From: Symsagittifera roscoffensis
Lineage: Eukaryota > Xenacoelomorpha > Acoela > Convolutidae
Assembly (NCBI RefSeq): GCF_963678635.1
Contig: NC_087062.1
Span: 56,993,970-57,057,969 of the forward strand
Direction of reading: 5' to 3'
DNA: 64,000 bases
This document shows, one piece after another, positions 33,601 through 41,509 of the stretch. Each line of letters opens with the position of its first letter. Positions within the stretch are counted from its first letter, which is position 1. The notes beneath the pieces were generated by a model. It made no database searches. It was not told where the DNA came from and was given only the letters and a program-made list of their open reading frames with translations. The position numbers and the translations under genes were made by a program.

Positions 33601-35924
33601 TTTGTGACTCTAAGTTTCAAGTGGATTTGATTGTCACTATTCAGTTGACTGTGACTCTAGACCAGTGTTTTACTAACTGGCCAAAATTTCCCTAAAGTTT
33701 TGTTTTTATTGCTTTCTTTGCCTCTATCAGAATATTTAAACTGGTGTTTTTTTTAACTAAATCTGCTGTTCAATCTTTGCGTGTGTTTTATCTTTTTTAT
33801 TTTTTTAATTTCAAGTTATTTTCTTTTAAATTTCAAAAGTTTTTTTCGCTTTTTGTTAAATTTATTGCATGTTTTAAGCTCCCCTTTGCAATTTTTTTGC
33901 TGTGTGATTGCAGTGTTGCTTGGCCTTACTGCCGAAATTTTAAACTTTATTATTTTTTGCAGCTAAAGGAGAGTTTGCTGAACGAACGAGAGAAGTTTGC
34001 GAGACAGAAGCAGATGATTTTGGACTCAATGGCCGAAAGTCATAAAATTGTAAGTCGTATTCAGTTTGTTATTAGGTTTTAAGCTTGTGATAATCAAGAA
34101 AATGATTTATTTTTGTTTTCAGGAGCTTGACATTGAACGGCAGAAATTCAATGAGCTTCAAGGAAATCAGAGCAAAATAGTTGAAGCTACAAGAAATGAG
34201 GTACGTTTTTGGCAAACTTTATTTCAGCCTTGCAAGATTTTTCAAAATCCATAATGTCAATTTGTGTTACAAATTAGGTAATATGACCGGCAGTTTCTGT
34301 TATTGACCTGATTATTGTCTTTTAAAATGCATTTTATGCGCTTTACTTTAGCGCCCATCATTTGCTGAGTCAGAGAGATAGATGCTTTATACGTTTTTAA
34401 GCTCCATTGTGGGATTTCTGTTTTGCTTGTTGGCCAAGTGCAGCTTCGCCTCCCTGTCGAAGTTTGAACTTCTTTTTTTTCGTACTAGATGATCTCATAC
34501 GCCCGAGAGGAAGCAAAAGCCTTGCAAGCTACCATATCTAGTCTAAAGAGAGATCTGCAGGTCACAAAAAGTAGCTGTGATGAGAAACTGGAATCGAAGC
34601 ACAGAGACTTAGAATTGGTCACCCAGAGGCTAAGAGCGGCAGAAGAGAAGTTGAACGAACAACAGAGTATGGAACACAAACTTAGCGCGGATGAGGCGAA
34701 CAAATTAGAAGACGTGCTGAGGGAAAATGAAGTTCTGGGCGGAGAAAGAAATCAGTTGAAGTCGAAACTGGAAGAAGCTCTATCTGAAGTGAGTTTTGTT
34801 AATCGAAGATTCTGATATAAAAAAAAACAATCGTTATAACTTGAAAATCTTGATTTGTATCTGAGAAGTGCTTTTCAAAGGCTGATGACGTGATGCTAAA
34901 CATTTATAAAATGTACAAAAATAGTCGATTGCTGTTCAAATAGCCCAGAATTCTACGACCAGAGCAAAAAATTACTGAGAAGAAATTTTTTTTTGTGAAG
35001 CAGTAGGTGTCTAAACTTATAAACTTAAATTGCGTAGTCAAACAAAAGAAACTCGCAACAAAAGGCAACTCACAAAATTTAAGGAAAGACAACCGCTAAT
35101 TTAGATAGTTTGAATGAACCTTTATTTGTGGTAGTTGAATTTTGGTGCAATAAAACAGATTCCATTTTTCACAGCTTTTGTGGTCGGAACAATAATTAGT
35201 GGCAGTTTTTCAAATGAGCAGTCTTAAAAATTACAAAAAATGGGAGATATTGGTTGATTGCTTAGTTATTTTCCTGAATCAGGCGAAGAGATTAGAAATA
35301 GGTATCTCATTTTAGGTGAAAAGCTTACAAGACACCGTGCGACGAGAATGCGAAGAGCGCTTTGAGTTGACCGAAGCATTATCAGATGCGAGAGAGACGC
35401 TACTGAAAAACCATCTGATTAATGGAGATAGAACCAACTCAAACGCCCAGATGGTAAACAAACACACCATGCACAATGGGTCGACACGGTTACCCGAACT
35501 CAACCAGTTTTCGTTCAACAATGATGCCTCTCAAAACGGATATCACATGAATGGAAACGATAAAATAAGGACCGATTTGCCCCCTAAAGCACCGATGATA
35601 TCATCGCGCTCTCAGCAAATGCAGTATACAAAAGAACCCACTCCGCCACAGCCCGAAAGCAGAGACGGCTCCTCACATCGCAGTTTCCCCCGAAAGGGAT
35701 CGACTCAAAGTCGAGCAAGTGTATCTTCACACCATTCAGTAGCATCGCAGCCCCAAGATAGAACTATGGCACTATATCGCGCGGCTAAATTGCAAAGCAA
35801 TAGAAGCACTAGCTCCTCAAACTCTCAGAGTGAATGCAAACCAGGATCGAACAACTCTAATGGTGCTAAAAACGAGTTTAAAACTATGCTTAACTTGGCT
35901 ATGCGAAGAGGCAGCTCTCAGTAG
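18684..35924 (+). CDS. Coiled-coil protein resembling LEKR1, 12 coding exons
   Basis: The exons are 18684-18821, 29310-29563, 29796-29971, 30156-30341, 30561-30642, 30711-30788, 30882-31085, 31314-31410, 33963-34049, 34123-34200, 34489-34788 and 35316-35924. All boundaries are GT-AG, phases agree at every junction, and the joined frame is 2289 nt (762 residues plus stop). The N-terminus carries a C-x2-C motif, CKFCGVSYFIHHE, which resembles the start of vertebrate LEKR1 (leucine-, glutamate- and lysine-rich protein). Residues about 45-560 are almost entirely heptad-like, Lys/Glu/Leu-rich coiled coil. The last ~160 residues are Ser/Gln/Asn-rich and disordered. Intron 1 (10.5 kb) and intron 8 (2.5 kb) are full of transposons. 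The family assignment rests on the N-terminal motif and composition. The function of LEKR1 is poorly known. Confidence 0.8.
18822..19530 (+). other. Intron 1 of the LEKR1-like gene, 5' part
   Basis: Begins with GTGAGTG right after the first coding exon. No recognisable element or exon was found in this part. Confidence 0.4.
19531..19559. repeat. (AAAG)n microsatellite
   Basis: About seven consecutive AAAG units in intron 1 of the LEKR1-like gene. Confidence 0.95.
19790..20230 (+). repeat. tRNA-derived SINE with a duplicated head
   Basis: A 40-base block ('atcatgtatctgtagcgtag' and onward to 'gagaccc') occurs at about 19792-19831 and again at 19867-19906. It is followed by a B-box-like 'gggttcgaacactg'. 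About 270 bases later comes a palindromic tail, GCGAAGTGCAACTTCGC, shared in related form with copies near 32090 and 34435. The layout fits a tRNA-derived SINE. The source tRNA is not clear here. Confidence 0.55.
20575..21030 (+). repeat. Dispersed repeat X, longest uninterrupted copy
   Basis: Contains the ordered blocks 'tttttcgcggtttga', 'cactatcgaacagc', 'tgtaaaggtca', 'cctattggtcca', 'tctacaaattcaaag' and 'cattactcttttcca', found in whole or part at 3.4, 5.9, 15.8, 23.1, 29.1 and 31.7 kb. No ORF or terminal inverted repeat is visible. Confidence 0.65.
21031..22278 (+). other. Intron 1, unassigned sequence
   Basis: AT-rich with homopolymer runs. No exon, RNA gene or mobile element is recognised. 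Confidence 0.4.
22300..22790 (-). mobile_element. LINE (Jockey/CR1-like) reverse-transcriptase fragment
   Basis: Read on the minus strand, with frameshifts and stops, it shows RT blocks in the right order. There is a 'DLKAFDTLDQKILL' block with 'LYGIRG' and 'SYLSD' after it, then a decayed YADD region ('LLFAVDTDI') and a 'FKLKKIKTTLLTF' block. The 5' and 3' parts are missing. It is an old, dead non-LTR fragment in intron 1 of the LEKR1-like gene. Confidence 0.75.
23095..23320 (+). repeat. Dispersed repeat X, copy left of the Penelope array
   Basis: Shares 'aatctttacgcattgatcca' and 'attttctcaatttgggtta' with an inverted copy at 29050-29215 on the other side of the Penelope elements. Confidence 0.7.
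23325..23645. repeat. Inverted repeat beside the Penelope array
   Basis: The left arm (about 23325-23430; contains 'cgtggaaaaagcaggaaaaa' and 'ctttgatatttgg') is the inverse of the right arm (about 23528-23632; contains 'ccaaatatcaaag' and 'tttttcctgctttttccacg'). Arms are about 100 bp with mismatches and the spacer is about 100 bp. Confidence 0.75.
23705..23890 (-). repeat. Penelope terminal direct repeat 1 (pseudo-LTR-like)
   Basis: Includes 'gagcgctttcgcacatt', 'actatcatctg', 'gcgaaccagttaaca' and 'cgatataaaccggaacaaag'. The same blocks in the same order occur at 26155-26345 and 28855-29035. Confidence 0.85.
23894..26168 (-). pseudogene. Penelope RT/GIY-YIG polyprotein remnant, copy 1
   Basis: Read from 26168 down to 23894. 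The N-terminal region with Arg/Lys-rich helices is at 25978-25391. RT finger motifs are at 25367-24990 (PPRLYGLAKVHKK, typical of Penelope RTs). Motif A (FSMDVEILYT) and motif B (DGVSMGSALA) are in 24988-24494. That ORF then runs into a PHD-like C4HC3 zinc finger (about 24646-24499) that ends in a deletion. The RT thumb-like part is at 24504-24112. The GIY-YIG endonuclease is at 24151-23894 (YVGQTTGHL, EHARISS, H-x3-C). The endonuclease frame is shifted from the thumb frame. The first Cys of the CxxC motif before GIY-YIG is changed to Leu. Confidence 0.85.
26155..26345 (-). repeat. Penelope terminal direct repeat 2, shared by both copies
   Basis: A single repeat lies between the two tandem elements. 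It is the downstream end of copy 2 and the upstream end of copy 1, as expected for head-to-tail Penelope arrays. Confidence 0.85.
26342..28863 (-). pseudogene. Penelope RT/GIY-YIG polyprotein remnant, copy 2
   Basis: Read from 28863 to 26342 through several frames. N-terminal region and RT fingers are at 28673-27789. RT motifs A and B plus a PHD-like zinc finger are at 27787-27206, with zinc ligands C-x2-C, C-x2-C, H-x2-C and C-x-C at about 27445-27296. Motif C RYADDII is in another frame (27335-27120). The thumb is in 27107-26925 and 26910-26560. The GIY-YIG endonuclease with its CxxC...H-x3-C motif is at 26599-26342. Breaks occur near 27788, 27280, 27115, 26920 and 26590. The motif B to C distance is about 340 nt, longer than usual for Penelope RTs because of the finger. 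Confidence 0.87.
28855..29035 (-). repeat. Penelope terminal direct repeat 3
   Basis: The third copy of the terminal repeat closes the array at its upstream (minus-strand 5') end. Identity stops at about 29034. Confidence 0.85.
29050..29215 (-). repeat. Dispersed repeat X, inverted copy right of the Penelope array
   Basis: It is the reverse complement of part of the copy at 23095-23320, so the Penelope array is flanked by inverted copies of the same repeat. Confidence 0.7.
31660..32400 (+). repeat. Dispersed repeat X, copy interrupted by a SINE
   Basis: The left half (to about 31780) and the right half (from 'aaggcaaattccactatcga', about 32115) are contiguous in the copies at 5.9 and 20.6 kb, so the SINE inserted into an existing repeat X. 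Confidence 0.65.
31782..32116 (+). mobile_element. tRNA-Met-like SINE
   Basis: At about 31975-32040 there is a tRNA-like head. It has an A-box-like 'tgactgagtggttaatgcg', a GAGA/TCTC stem around the 7-base loop CTCATAA (the loop of elongator tRNA-Met, anticodon CAT) and a B-box-like 'gatcgaatccc'. The tail has the imperfect palindrome 'gcgaaacgcagctgcgc'. It interrupts repeat X. The acceptor stem is not well paired, so this is a SINE and not a working tRNA gene. Confidence 0.65.
34380..34475 (+). repeat. SINE tail fragment
   Basis: The 'aagtgcagcttcgcctccctgt' region matches the palindromic tail of the SINEs at about 20190 and 32090. It lies in intron 10 of the LEKR1-like gene, just before exon 11. 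Confidence 0.5.
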
Positions 35925-36238
35925 TGTTTTTGTTCGAAATCTCAAAGAGATTTTCAGAGAATAAGTGTTTTGTTACACTACAATGATAACTTGCCATATC
36001 TGACTTTCTTGATTGTTTCTGGGGCCTTAAATAGTTACCACTTTAAAAAGTTTCTTTCTTCAAAATTGAAAATTGTAAATATGTAAATAATGAGTCGATT
36101 TCAAAATTACGCTTGTGTGAGCGAATCAAGAAGTTGTGTTAATTAGCTATCGAGAAATTTAAAATATTCCATAAAAAAGTGTTTTTCATGCGCTTCAAAC
36201 ATTATCATTATCTTGCGTAACATTTTTTGTCAGTTTTA

Positions 36239-36244
36239 AATAAA
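36239..36244 (+). terminator. Likely poly(A) signal of the LEKR1-like gene
   Basis: AATAAA lies 315 bases after the stop and only 63 bases before the start of the next small ORF. The surrounding TTTTAAATAAAAG is also TATA-like for that next gene. Confidence 0.5.
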
Positions 36245-36306
36245 AGTTGAAAGTTTGCCGCGGTTTTTTTTCTTACTGCATCGAGCTGATAGCAGCTTAC
36301 ATAAAA

Positions 36307-36483
36307 ATGTTATCCATTATCACAATCGTGTTGATGGCCAATGTCATCGCAGTTGATAGTTGGTTCACACCTATGCGGAAACTGGCCAGGACCAGCATCC
36401 TCACTGCGCCGCCCAAGGAAGTTCACGAAGTGCCTCCTCCTTGTGACCGACTGGGCTACGAGTGCTTCGAGGAATCAGTTTAA
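36307..36483 (+). CDS. Small secreted protein candidate, 58 residues
   Basis: The ORF starts at ATG 36307 and ends at TAA 36481-36483. The first ~18 residues (MLSIITIVLMANVIAVDS) form a good signal peptide. The mature part would be about 40 residues, with a basic segment (PMRKLAR) and, near the C-terminus, a Pro-rich stretch and a single C-x6-C pair that could close a disulfide loop. A poly(A) signal is at 36704-36709 and a TATA-like element at about 36236-36244. I do not recognise the family. A peptide hormone-like or effector role is only a guess. It could also be a chance ORF in the LEKR1-like 3' region. Confidence 0.5.
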   Translation: MLSIITIVLMANVIAVDSWFTPMRKLARTSILTAPPKEVHEVPPPCDRLGYECFEESV

Positions 36484-36703
36484 CTAGAGCAATACAATAT
36501 TAATAGTGCAATAGGCGGAACAACATCTTGTATTTTGTTAGTCCTTTTTTATTGAGTGAAGCGGGCTATCCTTAGACAGGCTACATAGCCTTTGATAGTT
36601 CCTCTGCGATTCGGAAATTGTTATTTGTCATTGTAATGAGTTTAAAGCTTTTCTAGACGGGTAGAAGGTTCTATGCAAGTCGATTTAAACTGATTTTTTT
36701 CTG

Positions 36704-36709
36704 AATAAA
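36704..36709 (+). terminator. Poly(A) signal AATAAA after the small secreted ORF
   Basis: Canonical hexamer about 220 bases after the stop codon at 36483. Confidence 0.4.
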
Positions 36710-37107
36710 TCAATTATTTCGAAGTTATCGGGTAATATTTCAATAAAATATGATAAAATAACTGAGTAAGATTGATAATTGAACTATGTTGGGTCAGATT
36801 TAGGGTTTTCGAAAAAATTTTGAAGCCAAAAATTTTTGAAAAGTTCCCTTAAAACACCGAAAATCACAAGACATTATCCGATTTAGACAACAAGGACTCT
36901 TTATAAATTTAGGTTTTCGGAGCGCTACCCCTTAGCGCTTGTATTTACTATGTGCCAAAGGGGCCTTGGATAATTTACGGGTTGGCGGGTGATTTATTCA
37001 TGTCGGATATGAGTTGAGACTGACAATTGATAAGCACCTAATAAATTAAGTATTGAAATCCGACCAAAAATAATTTCGCGTAGAGTTAAAATGATCCTCT
37101 CGTCAAG

Positions 37108-37293
37108 TGCAACATCTCGGCCAACCACTGCTTCGAGTGGCAGAAGACGAGACTGCCGATTCCGAAGAAAACTCCCTGTGGGGAAGAGAGTGAGTTCTGG
37201 CACTGTGACCTCTGTGATGATGACAAGAGGAGATGTATTGCATGGGTGGAGACTATTCCTAGAATCCAGTGTTTCTTCGACAAGGATCTCTGA
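37108..37293 (+). CDS. Terminal exon of a cysteine-rich, probably secreted protein
   Basis: The frame is open from 37090 to TGA 37291-37293. A pyrimidine-rich stretch ending in AG at 37106-37107 is a plausible acceptor. Seven cysteines lie in about 61 residues with spacing C-x6-C-x15-C-x8-C-x2-C-x6-C-x11-C, typical of a small disulfide-bonded extracellular domain. A canonical poly(A) signal follows at 37358-37363. No upstream signal-peptide exon was found nearby, so the gene start is unknown or lost. The last ~40 bases of the exon lie inside the 1.7-kb tandem duplication. The duplicate fragment (38955-38997) changes the last Cys to Ser. Family not recognised. Confidence 0.5.
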   Translation, partial: CNISANHCFEWQKTRLPIPKKTPCGEESEFWHCDLCDDDKRRCIAWVETIPRIQCFFDKDL

Positions 37294-37357
37294 AGTCTTT
37301 CACATTAAATCATCAAACTAAACATTATGCTTGTGGTGTATTATGTAACAGTTATCA

Positions 37358-37363
37358 ATAAAA
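37358..37363 (+). terminator. Poly(A) signal AATAAA after the Cys-rich exon
   Basis: Lies 65 bases past the TGA. A duplicate copy is at about 39062-39067. Confidence 0.6.
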
Positions 37364-37646
37364 AGCATGTTCTGTGTATTCTCAATTTTCTGAAATGAGG
37401 ACAATGGCAATTCATTTATTTTAGAAGCGAAGAAATTCTGTTTGGGGGCAAATATATTTTTCATTAAGATGAGCTTTGATCATGTTCGTGCGAGGTAAAC
37501 TTCATTCCAGAGCCTCAGCTGTCAAAAGAGGCATTAAATTGTACCTGAGCTGTTTATTATTTATATTATACCTATAGTGTTGGATCTCCTTATTTGAATG
37601 TACATGACACTGAAGTCTGCTAGTTGTTCTCAGCAATCCTAGTTTG

Positions 37647-37654
37647 TATAAATA
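37647..37654 (+). promoter_or_regulatory. TATA box of peptide gene copy A
   Basis: TATAAATA lies 47 bases before the first in-frame ATG (37694) and 71 before the second (37718). This is the right distance for a transcription start near 37677 and a short 5'UTR. Confidence 0.65.
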
Positions 37655-37693
37655 TTTTCTCCCGAGCGGCAGTCACATGTATCGTGCTAGAGT

Positions 37694-38098
37694 ATGCTTT
37701 TGTTCAAGGATTACTTCATGAACTTGCTATTTATATTTTACTACACTTCGTCCTTCGTTTTTTCGTTGACAGTAAACGAGGCTTCGGCATACCCTGTAAA
37801 TAGAACCGTAAAAACTGAAATTAGTAAGAATAAGCCAAAACCAATAAATTCTCGACAATCGAATGGGGAAATTGTTCCAGGTAAGACTAACCTTAAATTT
37901 TTTAAAATTCGGATGTCAAAGCTTTTATTACGCATGTGATTAGCAAGCGGTATCAAATCTTGTCATTGACTAACTTTAACAGGTCTAAGAAAACCACTGA
38001 ATCATTCATGTGCTTCAATTAAGCGCAGTGAATGCGTCCGTGCTTGCGTTGAACTGCCCGGTTCGAATCCAGCAAACGGAAAGATGTCAGACAAATAA
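37694..38098 (+). CDS. Two-exon small secreted peptide precursor, copy A
   Basis: Exon 1 runs from ATG 37694 (or in-frame ATG 37718) to 37880, with donor GTAAGA. Exon 2 is 37983-38098, after acceptor TTTAACAG. The junction is phase 1 and the joined frame ends at TAA 38096-38098, giving about 92-100 residues. The N-terminus is strongly hydrophobic (NLLFIFYYTSSFVFSL) and looks like a signal peptide cleaved after NEASA. The middle is Lys/Asn/Pro-rich. The C-terminus has three cysteines (C-x7-C-x3-C). A TATA box is at 37647. The stop codon overlaps an AATAAA. Caution: exon 2 contains 'ggttcgaatcc', a perfect tRNA B box, so it may be exonised SINE. Family unknown. Confidence 0.5.
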
Positions 38099-38946
38099 AT
38101 CGTTTCCGTCTTATCAAGTGTCTGTTTACTTTTTTGCGTAAAAAACTGCTACAGATTTAAGCACTAATCACTGAAACTGAAAATCGTTTTGATGTAATCC
38201 TGTGATGATGCACGTAATTGAGTTCCACCAAGATTTTTTTTTGGTTTTTTGGGAAAAATAGCATGCGACTTGAGGACGACTTGTGTTTATTTTGTTTTTT
38301 TTCTTCCTTCTCTCAGACAAAGGAAAGCGCTGAATGATACATCTGAGAACAACTGATTGCTACAATTGATTTGAGTTTGTCAAAGCAGTTTTAATGAATC
38401 ATTAGTATCTGAAAGCTGGCATACTTATTTGTCTTGCAAAGATTGCGAAGCTACTTGAGTACTCTGCGATTCAAGCGACTGAAAACTTTATCTGTACGGT
38501 GGTTTTTTGTTTTGGTTGTTTTAGAAAGGTTACTTGACCTCAGATTTCACTGTTTTCTTTTGACTTTTGATGTATTCATAATTTCAAGTCAAGTTCATTT
38601 TCCAAAGTTACGGAAGCGCGAAAACCAAATAGCGCGGAAACCAGACTTGGCTTTTAAATTTAAAAATTATATTTGATTATTTAGATAATCTGCGGAGTAA
38701 AAAAATTACCTAGTAGACCTGTTTGTTACAAATCGTGGTAGTTTTAGAACAAAAGGCCACCATCCATAATTCTTGAAATTCAAAAATTGTTGAGGTATAT
38801 TTAGGCTAAATTTTTGTACTCATTGTGAAAAACCACAGATTGATTGTGACATCGAAAAGTGCTGTCCCGTAACTAAGGTGTTTGCAAGTTGGTTGGTTTT
38901 AAAATTTAATGAGTGTTTTTTTTGTAGATTAATCGAATTGAGTTTC

Positions 38947-38954
38947 ATCGAATT
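38947..38954. other. 8-base spacer at the tandem-duplication junction
   Basis: The spacer ATCGAATT, with the GA after it, repeats the ATCGAATTGA just upstream (38932-38941). This is consistent with templated filler DNA at the breakpoint. Confidence 0.7.
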
Positions 38955-39350
38955 GACTATTCCTAGAATCCAGAGTTTCTTCGACAAGGATCTCTGAAGT
39001 CTTTCACATTAAATCATCAAACTAAACATTATGCTTGTGGTGTATTATGTAACAGTTATCAATAAAAAGCATGTTCTGTGTATTCTCAATTTTCTGAAAT
39101 GAGGACAATGGCAATTCATTTATTTTAGAAGCGAAGAAATTCTGTTTGGGGGCAAATATATTTTTCATTAAGATGAGCTTTGATCATGTTCGTGCGAGGT
39201 AAACTTCATTCCAGAGCCTCAGCTGTCAAAAGAGGCATTAAATTGTACCTGAGCTGTTTATTATTTATATTATACCTATAGTGTTGGATCTCCTTATTTG
39301 AATGTACATGACACTGAAGTCTGCTAGTTGTTCTCAGCAATCCTAGTTTG

Positions 39351-39358
39351 TATAAATA
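39351..39358 (+). promoter_or_regulatory. TATA box of peptide gene copy B
   Basis: TATAAATA in the same position relative to the ATG as in copy A. Confidence 0.65.
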
Positions 39359-39397
39359 TTTTCTCCCGAGCGGCAGTCACATGTATCGTGCTAGAGT

Positions 39398-39802
39398 ATG
39401 CTTTTGTTCAAGGATTACTTCATGAACTTGCTATTTATATTTTACTACACTTCGTCCTTCGTTTTTTCGTTGACAGTAAACGAGGCTTCGGCATACCCTG
39501 TAAATAGAACCGTAAAAACTGAAATTAGTAAGAATAAGCCAAAACCAATAAATTCTCGACAATCGAATGGGGAAATTGTTCCAGGTAAGACTAACCTTAA
39601 ATTTTTTAAAATTCGGATGTCAAAGCTTTTATTACGCATGTGATTAGCAAGCGGTATCAAATCTTGTCATTGACTAACTTTAACAGGTCTAAGAAAACCA
39701 CTGAATCATTCATGTGCTTCAATTAAGCGCAGTGAATGCGTCCGTGCTTGCGTTGAACTGCCCGGTTCGAATCCAGCAAACGGAAAGATGTCAGACAAAT
39801 AA
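39398..39802 (+). CDS. Two-exon small secreted peptide precursor, copy B
   Basis: The exons are 39398-39584 (alternative ATG 39422) and 39687-39802, with splice signals and encoded protein identical to copy A. Promoter, both exons and downstream DNA are all inside the duplicated unit, so both copies could be expressed. The same caution about a B-box-like segment in exon 2 applies. Confidence 0.5.
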
Positions 39803-40651
39803 ATCGTTTCCGTCTTATCAAGTGTCTGTTTACTTTTTTGCGTAAAAAACTGCTACAGATTTAAGCACTAATCACTGAAACTGAAAATCGTTTTGATGTA
39901 ATCCTGTGATGATGCACGTAATTGAGTTCCACCAAGATTTTTTTTTGGTTTTTTGGGAAAAATAGCATGCGACTTGAGGACGACTTGTGTTTATTTTGTT
40001 TTTTTTTCTTCCTTCTCTCAGACAAAGGAAAGCGCTGAATGATACATCTGAGAACAACTGATTGCTACAATTGATTTGAGTTTGTCAAAGCAGTTTTAAT
40101 GAATCATTAGTATCTGAAAGCTGGCATACTTATTTGTCTTGCAAAGATTGCGAAGCTACTTGAGTACTCTGCGATTCAAGCGACTGAAAACTTTATCTGT
40201 ACGGTGCTTTTTTGTTTTGGTTGTTTTAGAAAGGTTACTTGACCTCAGATTTCACTGTTTTCTTTTGACTTTTGATGTATTCATAATTTCAAGTCAAGTT
40301 CATTTTCCAAAGTTACGGAAGCGCGAAAACCAAATAGCGCGGAAACCAGACTTGGCTTTTAAATTTAAAAATTATATTTGATTATTTAGATAATCTGCGG
40401 AGTAAAAAAATTACCTAGTAGACCTGTTTGTTACAAATCGTGGTAGTTTTAGAACAAAAGGCCACCATCCATAATTCTTGAAATTCAAAAATTGTTGAGG
40501 TATATTTAGGCTAAATTTTTGTACTCATTGTGAAAAACCACAGATTGATTGTGACATCGAAAAGTGCTGTCCCGTAACTAAGGTGTTTGCAAGTTGGTTG
40601 GTTTTAAAATTTAATGAGTGTTTTTTTTGTAGATTAATCGAATTGAGTTTC

Positions 40652-41480
40652 CAAACACATACAAACCAAAAAATTTCAATCGGAAATGAAGTTCCGGAAA
40701 TTCCGTTTAGGGAAGCTCGTGGAACGGTTTGCATTTTGAACAACTATAGGATTGTTGAGCCATGAAAACTCTGAAAAGCATCAATGAGTAAACTATAATT
40801 GATTATGGTCTAACTAATTTCTTTATTGAGGTTTTTTAAAGATTTTTTTATTGTGATCAGATTGTATAATTTTGCCAAAATAGGTCGTTTTGGGAGGAAT
40901 CTTGTTCTACTTTCTGCCTCAAGCGATTAATTATAATTTAGTGAGTGTAGATAACAATTCGCTCCTTCTGAAGATCAGTTTTTTTTTACTTTTAGCTTTC
41001 ATCTTTTGTAAACATCTTTAAATTAGTTTGATATTATTGATTCGGCGCAACTTTATTACTTTTTCAACATAACTTTGATTAACTGGCTTACAACAACTGT
41101 GACTTGAATTCCTGAAAATTTTCACGAGATGAGATATCTTTTAACGGTAGCAGGACAACCTACCCTATTCCAAATTACCCTATGGCAATATGGGACGGCC
41201 CTTTGTATACGCTAAAGCATTGAAAATTTTTAAAATTTTCTTTTCTACTAGCAAGGAATATAACGTTAGTGAAGTTTCTTTCTAAAGCGAAAAAAGCGCA
41301 CCGCATTGCCCATACAACCAATTATACCTACCGCCATTTAGCTGTTTCAAAAGCGATAGTGAGCTCCGATGACCGCGGTTAGTTCGGCAGACAGAACCAA
41401 AAGATAACAGTTATTTTACATTTGGATTGCTCAAATTTTTTTGTTTTGAACACCTGTAAATAATACGTTTTAAAACTTAG
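40652..41480 (+). other. Unassigned interval
   Basis: A short open frame runs to 40765 after a T-rich AG at about 40632, but it does not join in phase to the peptide gene. No other feature is supported. Confidence 0.4.
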
Positions 41481-41509
41481 TTTCAACATGTTGCATTTGG
41501 CAACTAAAC

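Larger units (their letters stand above)
31411..33962 (+). other. Intron 8 of the LEKR1-like gene, repeat-filled
   Basis: It starts GTCAGTG and ends TTTTTTGCAG. It contains a repeat X copy (about 31660-32400) split by a SINE (about 31780-32115). No exon with matching phase was seen in the rest (32.4-33.96 kb). Confidence 0.6.
37251..38946 (+). repeat. 1.7-kb tandem duplication, copy A
   Basis: Nearly identical to 38955-40651 (offset 1704, with one T-run length change). It spans the 3' end of the Cys-rich exon, its poly(A) signal and the complete two-exon peptide gene. Copies are separated by 8 bases (38947-38954). Confidence 0.95.
38955..40651 (+). repeat. 1.7-kb tandem duplication, copy B
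   Basis: Matches 37251-38946. It begins inside the former Cys-rich exon and ends at a 'gagtttc' block, after which the sequences differ. Confidence 0.95.

Noticed and set aside
37091-37321. Alternative ATG-initiated frame over the Cys-rich exon
   Set aside because: It lacks a signal peptide and is Ser/Arg-rich by chance. The other frame has regularly spaced cysteines and a stop just before a poly(A) signal.
37983-38098. A genuine tRNA gene, because of the perfect B box
   Set aside because: No convincing anticodon stem or acceptor stem could be folded. The open, spliceable frame is at least as good an explanation.
38434-38676. 80-codon ORF present in both 1.7-kb duplicates (second at 40139-40381)
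   Set aside because: It is shared only because the DNA is duplicated. It has a non-ATG-like context and low-complexity hydrophobic and basic content.
40583-40765. Possible third exon of the duplicated peptide gene
   Set aside because: The frame does not match the phase of exon 1, and exon 2 already ends in a stop.
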